Below, piece after piece: positions 52,492-62,764 of a stretch of DNA of 64,000 nt. This stretch comes from CAVPHV01 sp963821095 (lineage in GTDB: Bacteria; Actinomycetota; Acidimicrobiia; Spongiisociales; UBA5794), in the NCBI GenBank assembly GCA_963821095.1, contig CAWGCJ010000007.1, positions 248,001 through 312,000 on the forward strand, read 5' to 3'. A program made the position numbers and the translations under genes. Below the pieces are notes generated by a model. That model did no database searches and had not been told where the DNA came from. It saw only the letters and a program-made list of their open reading frames with translations. Every line of letters starts with the position of its first letter. Position 1 is the first letter of the stretch.

Positions 52492-52676
52492 TTCAGGTCT
52501 CCTGCGTCGTAGTCGTCCCAGTGTCGGGGTCTGCAGCGCTCGGCCATAGGGGAGGATGGCCCCCGGATCGCTCCGGTTGGCTCTGCTAGTCCGTGGTGAT
52601 CTCTGAGCGGGGCTTTCGGGCCTGGGGCCGCACACTCTTTGTATCGTCGTGACCCGAGCACGTCGGGGAGGACGAC

Positions 52677-54185
52677 ATGGCGAGGAATCTGGTTGACTGG
52701 CAGGAGGCGGCTGCGGCGACTGAGCCCCGCAACCGCTGTTTCATCGACGGTGAGTGGGTCGATGCCGCCGACGGCGCCACGTTTGATTGCATCAATCCGG
52801 CAAACGGGAAGACGATCACCACCGTCGCCTCGGGTGGCGCTGCCGACATTGATCGGGCCGTCGTTGCAGCTCGGGCGGCGGTCGAGGACGGCCGCTGGCG
52901 CAACCTCACTCCCCGTCAGCGTGGGCAGCGGTTGATCAAACTCGCCGACCTCATCGAAGCGCACGGCGATGAGCTCCAATTGCTCGAAACGCTCGACATC
53001 GGTAAGCCGATTCGGTATACCCGCCGGGTCGACCTCACCCAGGCGCAGCTCAACTACCGCTGGTACGGCGAGGCTGCCGACAAGCTGTACGACGACATCG
53101 CGCCGACCGGACCCGATGCGCTGGGCTTGATCACCCGCGAACCCGTCGGGGTTGTCGGGGCGATCACTCCGTGGAATTTCCCGATGATGATCAATGCTTG
53201 GAAACTGGCTCCTGCGTTGATGGCGGGCAACTCGGTGGTATTGAAGCCCGCCGAACAGTCGCCGCTCACGGCACTGCGGATCGCGGAGCTGGCCGTGGAG
53301 GCAGGAATCCCCCCCGGAGTGCTCAACGTGGTTCCCGGATACGGGGAGACGGCCGGCCAGGCGCTGGCACTCCACATGGACGTCGATGCCATCGCATTCA
53401 CGGGTTCAGGCGCCGTGGGCAAGCTGCTGTTGCAGTATTCCGGGCAGAGCAACATGAAGCGGGTCTCGCTCGAAACTGGAGGCAAGACACCAAACATCAT
53501 CTTCGCCGATGCCCCCGACCTGGACTTCGCGGTCGGCGCAGTTGGGTTCTCGATCTTCTGGAACACAGGCGAGATGTGCCTTGCCGGTTCCCGGCTGCTC
53601 GTCGAGGAAGCCGTGTACGACGATGTGGTCGCTCGACTTGGGGACGTTGCCGGCGACTGGCAGCCCGGCGATCCACTCGACCCGGCGACCAAGGCGGGTC
53701 CCGTGGTCGACGCCGATCAACTGGACCGAGTGACCAGATACATCGGGATCGGTATCGACGAGGGCGCCCAACTTGTCACCGGCGGCAACCGGGCCATGGA
53801 GGAAACCGGTGGCTACTTCGTCGAGCCCACCGTGTTCTCTGGGGTCGATAACTCGATGCGGGTGGCACAGGAGGAGATCTTCGGTCCGGTGTTGAGCGTG
53901 ATGCCGTTTGCCGACGAGGACGAAGCGCTACAGATCGCCAACGACACCGACTTCGGGCTTGCCGCAGCGGTGTGGACCTCGAACCTGGCCAGAGCCCATC
54001 GGATGTCGCGGGAACTGCGTGCCGGCACGGTGTGGGTCAACAACTTCGATCAGGCCGACATCTCGGCGCCGTTTGGTGGCTTCAAGCAATCCGGCTTCGG
54101 GGGCAAGGACAAGTCGCTGTGGGCGATCGACAAGTACACCAACGTCAAGACGACCTGGATCAACCTCGGCAGAGGCGGGCGATAG
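52677..54185 (+). CDS. NAD(P)-dependent aldehyde dehydrogenase
   Basis: A 502-residue ALDH from ATG 52677 (GGGGAGGAC upstream). Cofactor and active-site blocks: GAITPWNFPMMINAWKLAPAL, KPAEQSPLTAL, FTGSGAVGKLL, general-base Glu in SLETGGKTPNI, catalytic Cys in NTGEMCLAGSRLLV and QEEIFGPVLSVMPF. It matches the betaine/gamma-aminobutyraldehyde type rather than succinate-semialdehyde type, but the substrate cannot be fixed. Five bases separate it from the DUF389 gene. Confidence 0.93.
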   Translation: MARNLVDWQEAAAATEPRNRCFIDGEWVDAADGATFDCINPANGKTITTVASGGAADIDRAVVAARAAVEDGRWRNLTPRQRGQRLIKLADLIEAHGDELQLLETLDIGKPIRYTRRVDLTQAQLNYRWYGEAADKLYDDIAPTGPDALGLITREPVGVVGAITPWNFPMMINAWKLAPALMAGNSVVLKPAEQSPLTALRIAELAVEAGIPPGVLNVVPGYGETAGQALALHMDVDAIAFTGSGAVGKLLLQYSGQSNMKRVSLETGGKTPNIIFADAPDLDFAVGAVGFSIFWNTGEMCLAGSRLLVEEAVYDDVVARLGDVAGDWQPGDPLDPATKAGPVVDADQLDRVTRYIGIGIDEGAQLVTGGNRAMEETGGYFVEPTVFSGVDNSMRVAQEEIFGPVLSVMPFADEDEALQIANDTDFGLAAAVWTSNLARAHRMSRELRAGTVWVNNFDQADISAPFGGFKQSGFGGKDKSLWAIDKYTNVKTTWINLGRGGR

Positions 54186-54189
54186 CGCG

Positions 54190-55823
54190 GTGAGCGATCC
54201 AGGGCAGCCGCCGCCGGACGAGACGCTGGCCGAGCACGACGCCGAACTCGGCATCGATTGGTCTGCCATCGGAAGGGGTCTTCGCACCCCCGCCGCGCTG
54301 CGGGGATTGGCGGCTCTCGCCGTCGGAATAGTGGCGCTCGCCGCCCCTGAACTGTCCGCTTGGCTGCTCTCGCTGCTGATTGGGATCGCGCTCGTCATTG
54401 CGGGTGCCGCCGAGGGTTGGAACTCGTTGCGGGCTCGCCCGATCGCCTGGCCCAACGTCGGTCGTTCGCTGTTGTTGCTGGCCGGCGGAGTCGCCCTGCT
54501 GGTGCTGCGGCGGGTGGGAGAGGGGGCGGTCGCCGCCCTAGTCGGCTTGGTGATTGGATTGCGCGGGCTGCTCGACTTGTACCGGGTCTGGCGGCGGCGC
54601 CACGAAGCAGAAGACCTCGGTTGGCAGGTCTTGCGCGGTCCTGCTCAAGTGCTGCTCGGTGTGGTCATAGCGATCTCCAACGGATCGTTGCTGCTGTTCC
54701 TGGTTGCGGGGCTGGCGATTGCCTGGATCGTTGCCGGAGCCATCGCTGTGGCCGAGGCGGTGGGGAGCGGCGACGACGACCCCGAGGTGTCGGTGGCCGC
54801 CACCGGCAATGTGTTGCTGGCCTGGCTTCACCACCGCGATATGGGGCCGCAGGAGCGAACCGCCGTCGTCGACAAGGTGATCTTCGAGGGTGAGGCCGCC
54901 AAGGGCCGGATCTCGCGCTTCGTTGTGCTGATGGCGTTCTCGACCGTGATCGCCACGTTCGGTATCAACGCCGACTCCACCGCCGTCGTCATCGGCGCCA
55001 TGCTGGTTGCCCCATTGATGACGCCGATCATGGCCACGTCGGCGTCGCTGTTGATGGGTTGGCCGGTGCGGGCCACCCGTGGGATGTTCTTAGTCGCCGC
55101 GGGCGTTGCGATTGCCGTTGCCGGTTCGTGGTTGATCTCGCGCTACTTCCCGGTGCTCGAGGTGACGACCAATACCCAGATTCTGAGCCGGGTGACGCCG
55201 ACGATCATCGATCTGATGATCGCCTTTGCCGCCGGTGCGGCCGGAGCATTTGCGGTTTCGCGCCCGACGTCGCCGATTCGCTGCCTGGGGTCGCCATTGC
55301 AGTAGCGCTGGTGCCACCACTTTCCGTAATCGGCATCACCCTCGAGGCCGGCGAGTTCGACTTCGCCATGGGTGCGACGCTGCTGTTCGTCACCAACCTC
55401 GTTGGGGTGATCCTGGCGGCCGGAATCACCTTCGTTCTGGTGGGGTTCTCGCCTTGGTTCCATCTCGATGTCAATCGAGCCCAGGTCAACCGATCGTTTG
55501 CGACCGTGGCCGTTGCGCTACTCGTCATTGCCATTCCGTTGACGATCGCCGGCGAGGACGTGCTCACCTCGGTCACTGATCGGGGCAAGGCCACCACGGC
55601 CGTTACCGACTGGCTCGAACCTGTGCCGGGCTACGAGATCGTTGAGGTGTCCGTGGCCGGCAACGACGTTCGCGTGGTGGTGGTCGGTTCCGGTGAATTG
55701 CCCCCGGCGGAGGGCCTGGCCAACGGCCTGGCCGGGGAGTTCAACCGCGTAGTGAGTGTCGACCTCTCCGTGATCCCGGAGGAGCGCTACGAGGTGGTCG
55801 GCGAACCCTCCGAGAGTGGCTAG
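54190..55823 (+). CDS. DUF308(HdeD)-DUF389 fusion membrane protein (one frameshift)
   Basis: About 545 residues from GTG 54190, joined across one shift near 55262. Residues about 35-190 are hydrophobic repeats of the HdeD/DUF308 type (ALRGLAALAVGIVALAAPEL, LIGIALVIAGAAEGW). From about 215 on is a DUF389 domain (FGINADSTAVVIGAMLVAPLMTPIMA, later ALVPPLSVIGITLE). Adding one C to the CCC run at the shift restores SRPDVADSLPGV, so an error in the sequence is likely. DUF389 proteins are of unknown function. This two-domain order is unusual. Confidence 0.8.
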
Positions 55824-56671
55824 CGCAGCCACACCGCGGCGTTCGACAGAACCGTGTCGCCGCGTTCTTTGGTGGCTGCGGTGAGCACGATCCGGTCGCC
55901 CTGGCTCCACATCGAGGTCACGATCGTCTCGCCGGGGAACACCACCCCCGAGAAGCGGACTTGGTAGCGCGCCACCTTGGTGACATCGCCGTCGAGCATC
56001 TCGTCGACCACCGCTTTGCACGCTGCCCCGTAGGTGCACAGACCATGCAGGATCGGCATGTCGAAGCCGGCAATCGCGGCGAACTCGGGATCGGCGTGGA
56101 GCGGGTTCTTGTCGCCCGACAGGCGGTAGAGCAGCGCCTGGTGGGTCATCGTCGGCGACTCGACGACGGCGTCGGGTGCCCGGTCGGGTGCCTCATTGCC
56201 AGCCTTGGGGCCGGATTCCCCGCCGAAGCCTCCCTCGCCACGGGCAAAGATCGAGAAGCGGTTGGTGAACAAGGGGCCTTCATCGTCCGAACTCTCCACC
56301 TCGAGCACGACGAGTCCGGCCTTGCCCTTGTCGTAGAGACCGGAGACTCGGACCCTGCTCTCGATCGACCCGTTGACCGGAATGGGGCGATGCAACTCGA
56401 GGTCCTGCTCACCGTGGAGGACCAGGGCGAAGTTGACGTCGATGCCGTCGATGGCGTTCATGTTCAGCAGCGCATCGAATACCGGGATCACCCCGAAGCT
56501 GGGCAGCACCTTGAGGTTGCGCTCGTAGGTGTACTCGAGTTCGGCCGGGTCGGTGGCCTTGTCGATGCCGGCGCCGATCCCGAGGTGGTAGAGGATGACG
56601 TCGTCGGCTTCCCAGGTGGCATTTGCACTGGGGACGGTGGCGTTGAGAGCGAGCGTCGGGTCGATCGGCAT
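55820..56671 (-). CDS. MaoC-type (R)-specific enoyl-CoA hydratase / acyl dehydratase, double hotdog
   Basis: A 283-residue hydratase from ATG 56671. The N-terminal half-fold has ADDVILYHLGIGAG; the C-terminal half carries hydratase-2 motif YRLSGDKNPLHADPEFAAIAGFDMPILHG with catalytic Asp and His (read in shorter pieces). The double-hotdog layout resembles hydratase 2 of multifunctional enzyme 2 and actinobacterial Htd proteins. Function: hydration of trans-2-enoyl-CoA in lipid metabolism. It is divergent from an acyl-CoA dehydrogenase gene, which supports that pathway. Its stop overlaps the convergent DUF389 gene by four bases. Confidence 0.9.
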   Translation of the reverse strand: MPIDPTLALNATVPSANATWEADDVILYHLGIGAGIDKATDPAELEYTYERNLKVLPSFGVIPVFDALLNMNAIDGIDVNFALVLHGEQDLELHRPIPVNGSIESRVRVSGLYDKGKAGLVVLEVESSDDEGPLFTNRFSIFARGEGGFGGESGPKAGNEAPDRAPDAVVESPTMTHQALLYRLSGDKNPLHADPEFAAIAGFDMPILHGLCTYGAACKAVVDEMLDGDVTKVARYQVRFSGVVFPGETIVTSMWSQGDRIVLTAATKERGDTVLSNAAVWLR

Positions 56672-56775
56672 GGTTCGAGACCTCCTCATTCGCGTTTGGC
56701 CAAGCGAGCGTAGCCAGCCGGAGAGAGCCTTCCGCCCGCCCGCTACCGTGCCCCGAAGCGACTCAGGAGGGCTCG

Positions 56776-57919
56776 ATGCTGGCACGCACCATCTTCGGCG
56801 AGGAGCACAACCTCTATCGGCAGGCTGCCCGCGAGTTCTTCGCCAACGAGGTTGCTCCCTTCCACGAGGAGTGGGAGAAGGACGGCGTGGTGCCCCGCGA
56901 GCTGTGGGAGAAGGCGGGTGCCTGGGGCACCTGTGCCACGCCGTACCTGAGGAGTTCGGCGGCGCCGGCGTCGCCGATTTCCGCTTCCCGGCGATCCTGA
57001 CCGAGGAACAGGCAGAGGGGATCGCCGACGGGCCCGGCTTCGGGGTCCACAGCGACATCGTGGTGCCGTACCTCACTGCGCTGGGGACCGACGGAGCAGA
57101 AGCAGCGCTGGCTGCCCGGAATGGTGGCCGGGACCACGATCGGCGCCATTGCGATGACCGAGCCCGGCACCGGCAGCGACCTGTCGGGGATTAGGACCAA
57201 GGCCGTGCTCGACGGGGACCACTACATCCTCAACGGGGCAAAGACCTTCATCACCAACGGGCAACTCGCCGATCTCGTGATCGTTGTCGCCCGCACTTCG
57301 GATGATCCCGCACCGGGGACTTTCGCTGCTCGTGGTCGAGCGCGGGATGGACGGGTTCGAGCGGGGCCGCAACCTCGACAAGCTTGGGATGAAGGCCCAG
57401 GACACCTCGGAGTTGTTCTTCGATGACGTGCGGGTGCCGACCGACAACCTGCTCGGCGATGAGGGGGCGGCCTTCTTCTATCTCGTCGCGAACCTGCCCC
57501 AGGAACGGCTCGTGATCGCGGTCGGGGCGGTAGCAGGAGCCCGCAAGGCGCTCGAGGTGACGATGGAGTACGTCAAGGAACGCACCGCCTTCGGCCGCCC
57601 GATCGGGCGATTCCAAAACAGCCGATTCGCCATGGCCGAGATGGCCACCCAGATCCAGATCGCCCAGGTGTTCGTCGACCGCTGCATCATGGAACTCAAC
57701 GCCGGAAGCCTCACCGCCGATGTGGCGGCGATGGCGAAGTGGTGGACAACCGAGATGCAGGTCGATGTCGTCGACCGCTGCCTGCAACTCCACGGCGGCT
57801 ACGGGTACATGAGTGAGTACCCGATCTCCAAGATGTACGTCGATGGCCGGGTGCAGACCATCTACGGCGGGACCACAGAGATCATGAAGGAGCTCATCGG
57901 CCGCTCGATGGGCTTCTGA
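56776..57919 (+). pseudogene. Acyl-CoA dehydrogenase with three frameshifts
   Basis: From ATG 56776 (CAGGAGGGCTCG upstream) the ACAD N-terminal domain is readable (FGEEHNLYRQAAREFFANEV). Frame changes fall near 56938 (VPEEFGGAGVADF follows), near 57092 (an extra G; EQKQRWLPGMVAG restored) and near 57312 (HRGLSLLVVERG follows). FAD/substrate blocks IAMTEPGTGSDL and FITNG and the C-terminal LQLHGGYGYMSEYPISKMY with catalytic Glu in GGTTEIMKELIG are intact. Restored length is about 380. Divergent from the MaoC hydratase gene. Single-base changes amid conserved protein suggest sequence errors. Confidence 0.87.
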
Positions 57920-57927
57920 GCCGGGCG

Positions 57928-60847
57928 CTACCGGCCCCCGAGGGGAACGAGCCGGATCTCGATCCTTTGGTTTGGGGCGTAGGTGATTCCGGCCAGCGCC
58001 TGCACGTCGCCGGCGGTCACTTCGTCGATCAGTGTGTAGCGGTCGACGAGGTCGGACACCGGCTGATCCGGGTACAGGAAGCTCATCGTGAGCGCCGTAG
58101 CAAGTTGCGAATTGGTGACCAGGTCCATCTCGGTTCTGAGTTGCTGTACCGCCGTGGCGAACTCCGCGTCGGTTGGTCCGTCTGCGATCAGAGCGGCAAG
58201 ATCGGCGAGAACCTCGGCCGAAATCTCCTCGAGCCGGTCGGGATTTCCGCTCACTTGGATGCTGGCTTCGACGAACGGATCCGGGTCGCGCTGCAGTGAG
58301 ATTCCGGCAGAGGGCGAGTACGTGGCGGAGAGCTCTTCGCGGATGCGGTTGCGGAGCCTGGAGTTGACGACGAGCGCGAGGATTTGTGCCGTGAGTCGAT
58401 CCTTGGCCGACGGTTCGAGCTGGTTGGTGAAGTACATCTGCAGGTCGCCTTGGGGGTCGGTGCCCGCTTCGACCGTGCGCAACTGGACCTCTCGCGGCGG
58501 GAGCGGCTGGTGGTCAACGTAGGACTCCCGTTCCGCGTTGCCGGGCAGGGTTCCGATGTCGCGCGACGCCAAGTCGACCATTGTCTCCGGGTCGTAGTCG
58601 CCGACGATGGCGAAGGCGAAGTCGCCGGCATTGGCGAAGCGTTCCTTGAAGATCTCCAAGGCGCGGTCTGCATCGAAGTCGGCAAGTTGGTCGGCGGTCG
58701 GGAGCGTGAAGTAGCGGGGGTCGCCTGAGTAGTAGGCGTCGATGATTTCGTCGCTGGCGGCGAGGTCGGGTACGTCGGCAATGCTGGCCTCGATCGCCAG
58801 GTACTCGGCCAAGACGGCATCGATCGCGACCTGGTCGGAACGTGGTTCGGTCATGAGCAGATGGACCATCTGCAACATCACTTCGGCGTCCTCCGTTGCC
58901 GCCGTGGCGCTGATCGCCTCTCTCGTCTCGGATATCCACGGAGTGGCGGTGGCGATGTGGTCCGCCAGGAACAGTTGGAGGGTGGCGGCGTCGGCGGGGC
59001 CGATGCCGCTGCGGCCGACGATGTCCGCGACGAGTTGCGCCTCGGGGACGTCCTGGACCGAGACCATCGATGTGCCTCCAAAGCTGGTGGCATCAAGGAT
59101 CACAACGTTCTCGGCGATCGTGTTCGGCCAGAGGAAGACGGTGGCGCCGTTTGGGTAGGCAATCGTGGCGAACCCGAGGTTCTCGTCGATGTCGATATCG
59201 GTGAACTCCACCGGAGCTGGCGTCTTCATGAGCGATTCGAGCTCAGCGATGTCCTCATGTGGCGTGACGGCCAGCGTCGGGATGGCGGCAAACATGGCCT
59301 CGATCTCGGTGGAGGTGGGAATCGTGGCCTCTTCATCAGGGCCGACCACGACGACTCGAGGAGCGGTGGCGTCGAGGTATTCGAAGAACGCCGTCTCAAC
59401 TTCGGTCTTGGATACTCGCTCGAGAATCGAGCTCACGATCTCGTACTGCTGGTCGGCGCTCAACAGCGGGTCGCCGGCCAAGTAGTGGTCTCACGAGGTC
59501 GTCGGCATGCTCAACGTCTTGGGTCGAGGCCTGCCCTTCGTGGTCGAGTCTCTGACGCGGTGACAAGTTCTGCGACGGCCCGGGAGAACTCCTGATCGGA
59601 GAAGCCGTGGGCACGAACCCTGGCGAGTTCGGTGGCGAGCGCCGACAGAGCGTCCATGGTCTCGTCGGGGCGGGCTTGGGCGGTCAGCACCGTCAATCCA
59701 AAGCTGCGGGTGAATGGCGTGAAGGAGTTGTCGGCACTGAGGAGAGGCACCGTGCCACGCAAGGCGTCGTTGTTGAGTCGGCTGGCAAGCATGATCATGG
59801 CGGCTGCGATGGTGTATTCGCTTGGACATCGCCCACCGTTCTGGTTGCCCCCTTCGGATGGGGCCAGATGACCTGGATCGATGTCAGTGCGATCTCGGCG
59901 TCGGCGAGCGATGCCGCTCTGAATGGATTCGGTCGGTGGGAGCCTCGCCGGCTGGCCCGGTCCGGGCATCATCCGGCTTGGCCATGCTTCCAAACGTGGT
60001 GGTGATTCGGTCTTCCATCTCGATCGACGTCGAAGTCGCCGACGGCGACCACGGCCATGCGATCGGATCGGTACCAGTCTTGGTAGAACCGGGTGAGCGC
60101 CTCGGGAGCCATCGCCTGGATCGATTCGACGTTGCCCATCGGAGCCTTGCCCTCGTAGGAAGTCCCGGGGAGCAGCAACTTCTCGAAGGTCTGACCCAGT
60201 CGGCCGTTCAGGCCCTGATCACGTAGTCGCCACTCCTCGAGGACAACTCCACGTTCCTCTGTGACGTCGGTCGTGGTGATGGTGGCCTCGGTGGCCCATT
60301 CCCGCAGCACGTCCATTCCCAGGTCCAGTAGTTCGTCGGTGCTCTCCAACGACAGTTCATAGATCGTTTCGTCGAATGAGGTCGAGGCATTGATGTCTGG
60401 CCCAAACTGGGGACCGAACGACTCGAGCACGGACGTGAGTTCGTTGCGGGGGAACCGCGCGGTGCCGTTGAACATCATGTGCTCGAGGAAGTGGGCGACT
60501 CCCGCCTGGTCTTCATCCTCGTGGAGCGACCCGGCGTCGACAACGAGACGCAGTTCCGCCCGGCCCCCGGGGGCTTCATTCTCTCGGATGTAGTACCGGA
60601 GCCCGTTGTCGAGGGTACCCATCCGCACGTCGGGATCGATGGGTAGTGGTTCGGCCAGCACCGGGTCGAGGGTTGTCGTTGTGGCGGCTGGTTCCGTTGG
60701 CGTCACCGGGGCAACTGTGGTGTCGGGCGGCGCGGTGTCCTCGGCGGGGTCGCCGCTGGGGGAGCTACACGACCCGGCCACCAAGGCGAGCATGAGCACA
60801 AGCAACCAAGTCCGAAGCTCTCTGGAACGGTTGTTGTGAGTCCTCAA
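57928..60847 (-). pseudogene. M16 family zinc metalloprotease lipoprotein with several frameshifts
   Basis: A long (about 970-residue) insulinase/PqqL-like protein from ATG 60847. The lipoprotein signal ends at LVAGSCSSP, followed by a Thr/Pro-rich linker. The inverted zinc site is HFLEHMMFNGT (HxxEH), with EERGVVLEEW supplying the downstream Glu. The second M16 half follows (SALATELARVRAHGFSDQEFSRA; AGDPLLSADQQYEIV; IVGDYDPETMVDLASRDIGTLPG). At least five frame changes lie between about 60030 and 59480. The stretches 60030-60847 and 57928-59480 are clean. It is likely an outer-face protease, if the breaks are sequence errors. Confidence 0.82.
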
Positions 60848-61029
60848 AAGGCCACCATGGTTGATCGCGGCATTTATGCCTATGGGGACCTCCCCAACCA
60901 GCGATTGGGGTGTATCGGTTGGTGAGGATGGTGACTACAGCGATAGGCACCTGCCGTAAGGCTCTGGTGCCACCCGAGGGTGGGTCCCACCATGGGAGCT
61001 ATTCGCCCATTCCAGAGAGAGGAGTCGGA

Positions 61030-61236
61030 ATGGAGAGCGTGTACAAGGTCATCGAGATCGTCGGTACCAGTGAGGAGTCGTGGGAGAAGGCCGCCGCGGC
61101 CGCAGTGAAGAAGGCTGCCGTCTCGGTGCGCGATCTGCGCATCGCCGAGGTCAGCGCCCTCGATTTGCACCTCAACGACGAGGGCATCGCCCTCTACCGC
61201 ACCAAGCTGAAGGTCTCCTTCAAGTACGAGGACTAG
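61030..61236 (+). CDS. Dodecin family protein
   Basis: A 68-residue protein from ATG 61030 with GAGAGGAG upstream. SVYKVIEIVGTSEESWEKAA, then VKKAAVSVRDLRIAEVSAL and YRTKLKVSFKYED match dodecin, a dodecameric flavin-binding storage protein, including the beta-strand/helix/two-strand order. Length is standard. It is a single gene between the M16 protease (divergent) and a PPOX gene. Confidence 0.93.
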   Translation: MESVYKVIEIVGTSEESWEKAAAAAVKKAAVSVRDLRIAEVSALDLHLNDEGIALYRTKLKVSFKYED

Positions 61237-61260
61237 CGACGTGCCGCCAGCGTTCCCGAG

Positions 61261-61292
61261 GTGCCCTCCCTCGCCGCAGGCGGGGGAGGTGG
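61261..61292 (+). repeat. REP-like palindrome, copy D
   Basis: GTGCCCTCCCTCGCCGCAGG then CGGGGGAGGTGG is the cleanest copy: GCCCTCCC…CGCC and GGCG…GGGGGAGG can fold back. It lies 24 bases after the dodecin stop, about 10 kb from copies A-C. The rest of the interval 61237-61504 shows nothing else. Confidence 0.7.
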
Positions 61293-61504
61293 CCGGCGCC
61301 GCAGGGCCGGGTCGGAGGGGGAAGCAACACGCCACACCCAGCGGCGACCGGCTCGCGCCCAATCTCGACGGATGGCTCGGCACGACCCGAGCGGCCCGTG
61401 CCCCCGCCCCGCAGGGTCTCTCGACCGTTCGCTCAGCGCCGCTTGGCCCTGGCAGGTCATCCCCCAATCCATACGGTGGGAACTACGAGGCCGAGGAGTC
61501 TGCG

Positions 61505-61894
61505 ATGCCATTCACCGAAGAGGAACGCCAGTACGTCAGGAGCCAACCGATCGGCCGGATCGCGACGGTCTCGGCGAAGGGCGAACCTGACGTCGCTCCA
61601 GTTTCGTTCCGGGTCCACGACGGCTTGATCTGCATCGGCGGCCTCGACAATGAAGCGACCATCAAGTACCGCAACGTGATGGCGACGGGTCGGGCGGCCT
61701 TTGTGGTCGATGACCTGGCCGATACCGGTCATTGGGAGCCGCGTGGTCTCAAGATCCGGGGGAGTGCGGACATCATCACCGGTCCGGGCGGCGCCCCCGA
61801 GATCCGGATTCATCCCGAAGTGGTGTGGAGTTGGGGGCTGAACCACGGCGCTGAGACGTACTTCGCCGACGCGGTGGAGAAGCGCAAGGTCTGA
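61505..61894 (+). CDS. PPOX class F420-dependent oxidoreductase
   Basis: A 129-residue split-barrel protein from ATG 61505 (CGAGGAG upstream). FTEEERQYVRSQPIGRIATVSAKGEPDVAPVSFR, read in pieces, is the classic start of small F420-dependent PPOX proteins; KYRNVMATGRAAFVVDD and LKIRGSADIITGP follow. The C-terminal SWGL is frequent in the family. It is cytoplasmic; the substrate is unknown. Convergent with the DsbA-like gene. Confidence 0.9.
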   Translation: MPFTEEERQYVRSQPIGRIATVSAKGEPDVAPVSFRVHDGLICIGGLDNEATIKYRNVMATGRAAFVVDDLADTGHWEPRGLKIRGSADIITGPGGAPEIRIHPEVVWSWGLNHGAETYFADAVEKRKV

Positions 61895-61924
61895 GGCTGA
61901 ACCCGTTCGAGGGTGTAGGGAAAA

Positions 61925-62611
61925 TCAGCAAACCCCACCGTCGATGTCGCAGACCAGTCCGGCGGCCGCATCGCCGTATCGGCCTGCCAGCCAACCCGTG
62001 AGTGTCGGCTCGAGCCGTTCATAGGGCAGGAAGCCTCGGGTGGCAACGGAGAATTGTTCGCCATCACGCACCACGAGGGTGGGGAAGCCGGTTGCGGACA
62101 TCTTGCGGGCGTATTCGAAGTCGTCCCACGTTTCCTGCTTGATCTCCTCGGATCCGAGCAACTCCAGAAAGCGCTCGGCGTCGACATCGAAGCCTTCGAG
62201 CAGCGCCGGATACGCCCCAGGATCGGTGATGTCGACCCGGTCGGCATAGAAGGAGCGCTGCAGTCGGGCAAAGAAGGGGAGCGTTGCCTTCTCGTTGAGA
62301 GTACGCATGGTGACCACAGCGGAGCACGGCAGTTCGGTGTCGTAGACCCAACCATCTCGGTCGAGACCCCCGGTGTCGAAGGGTTGCCCTGACGCTTCCT
62401 CGACCTGTTCCCAGTGGTGGGCGAGGAACCCACGCAGGTCATCGTCGAGCGGTTCGGCCGACGGTCCGGGACGGAGCCCACCGACAACGGTCCGCAGCGG
62501 GATCGTGTAGCGGGCGTCGAGCTGCTCGAGGACCGGGGCGAAACCCCAGCACCACGAGCACATCGGGTCGCCGACGTAGATGAGTTCGAGATCTGGTGCC
62601 GCTGTGGTCAT
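61925..62611 (-). CDS. DsbA/FrnE-like thioredoxin-fold protein
   Basis: A 228-residue protein from ATG 62611. The redox site CSWC lies at DPMCSWCWGFAP (about residues 18-21), a helical insertion follows, and the cis-proline loop is ATGFPTLVVRDG. There is no signal peptide, so it acts in the cytoplasm, like FrnE-type relatives that reduce or isomerise disulfides or glutathione conjugates. Two C-terminal Cys (CDIDGGVC) are notable. A 153-base gap separates it from the divergent next gene. Confidence 0.88.
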   Translation of the reverse strand: MTTAAPDLELIYVGDPMCSWCWGFAPVLEQLDARYTIPLRTVVGGLRPGPSAEPLDDDLRGFLAHHWEQVEEASGQPFDTGGLDRDGWVYDTELPCSAVVTMRTLNEKATLPFFARLQRSFYADRVDITDPGAYPALLEGFDVDAERFLELLGSEEIKQETWDDFEYARKMSATGFPTLVVRDGEQFSVATRGFLPYERLEPTLTGWLAGRYGDAAAGLVCDIDGGVC

Positions 62612-62764
62612 GGGCGGAGTGTACGGTGGCTGGGGGCCCAATCGAGTGGTTGCCCATGGCTGTGGCCATGGTTCCGAGGCAGACTGATCCTCGGTTGTGA
62701 CGTGCCTCGACGATATGAGATATGACTGTGGCCCCCCGGCGGCAGGGCCGATAGGTATTACGCC

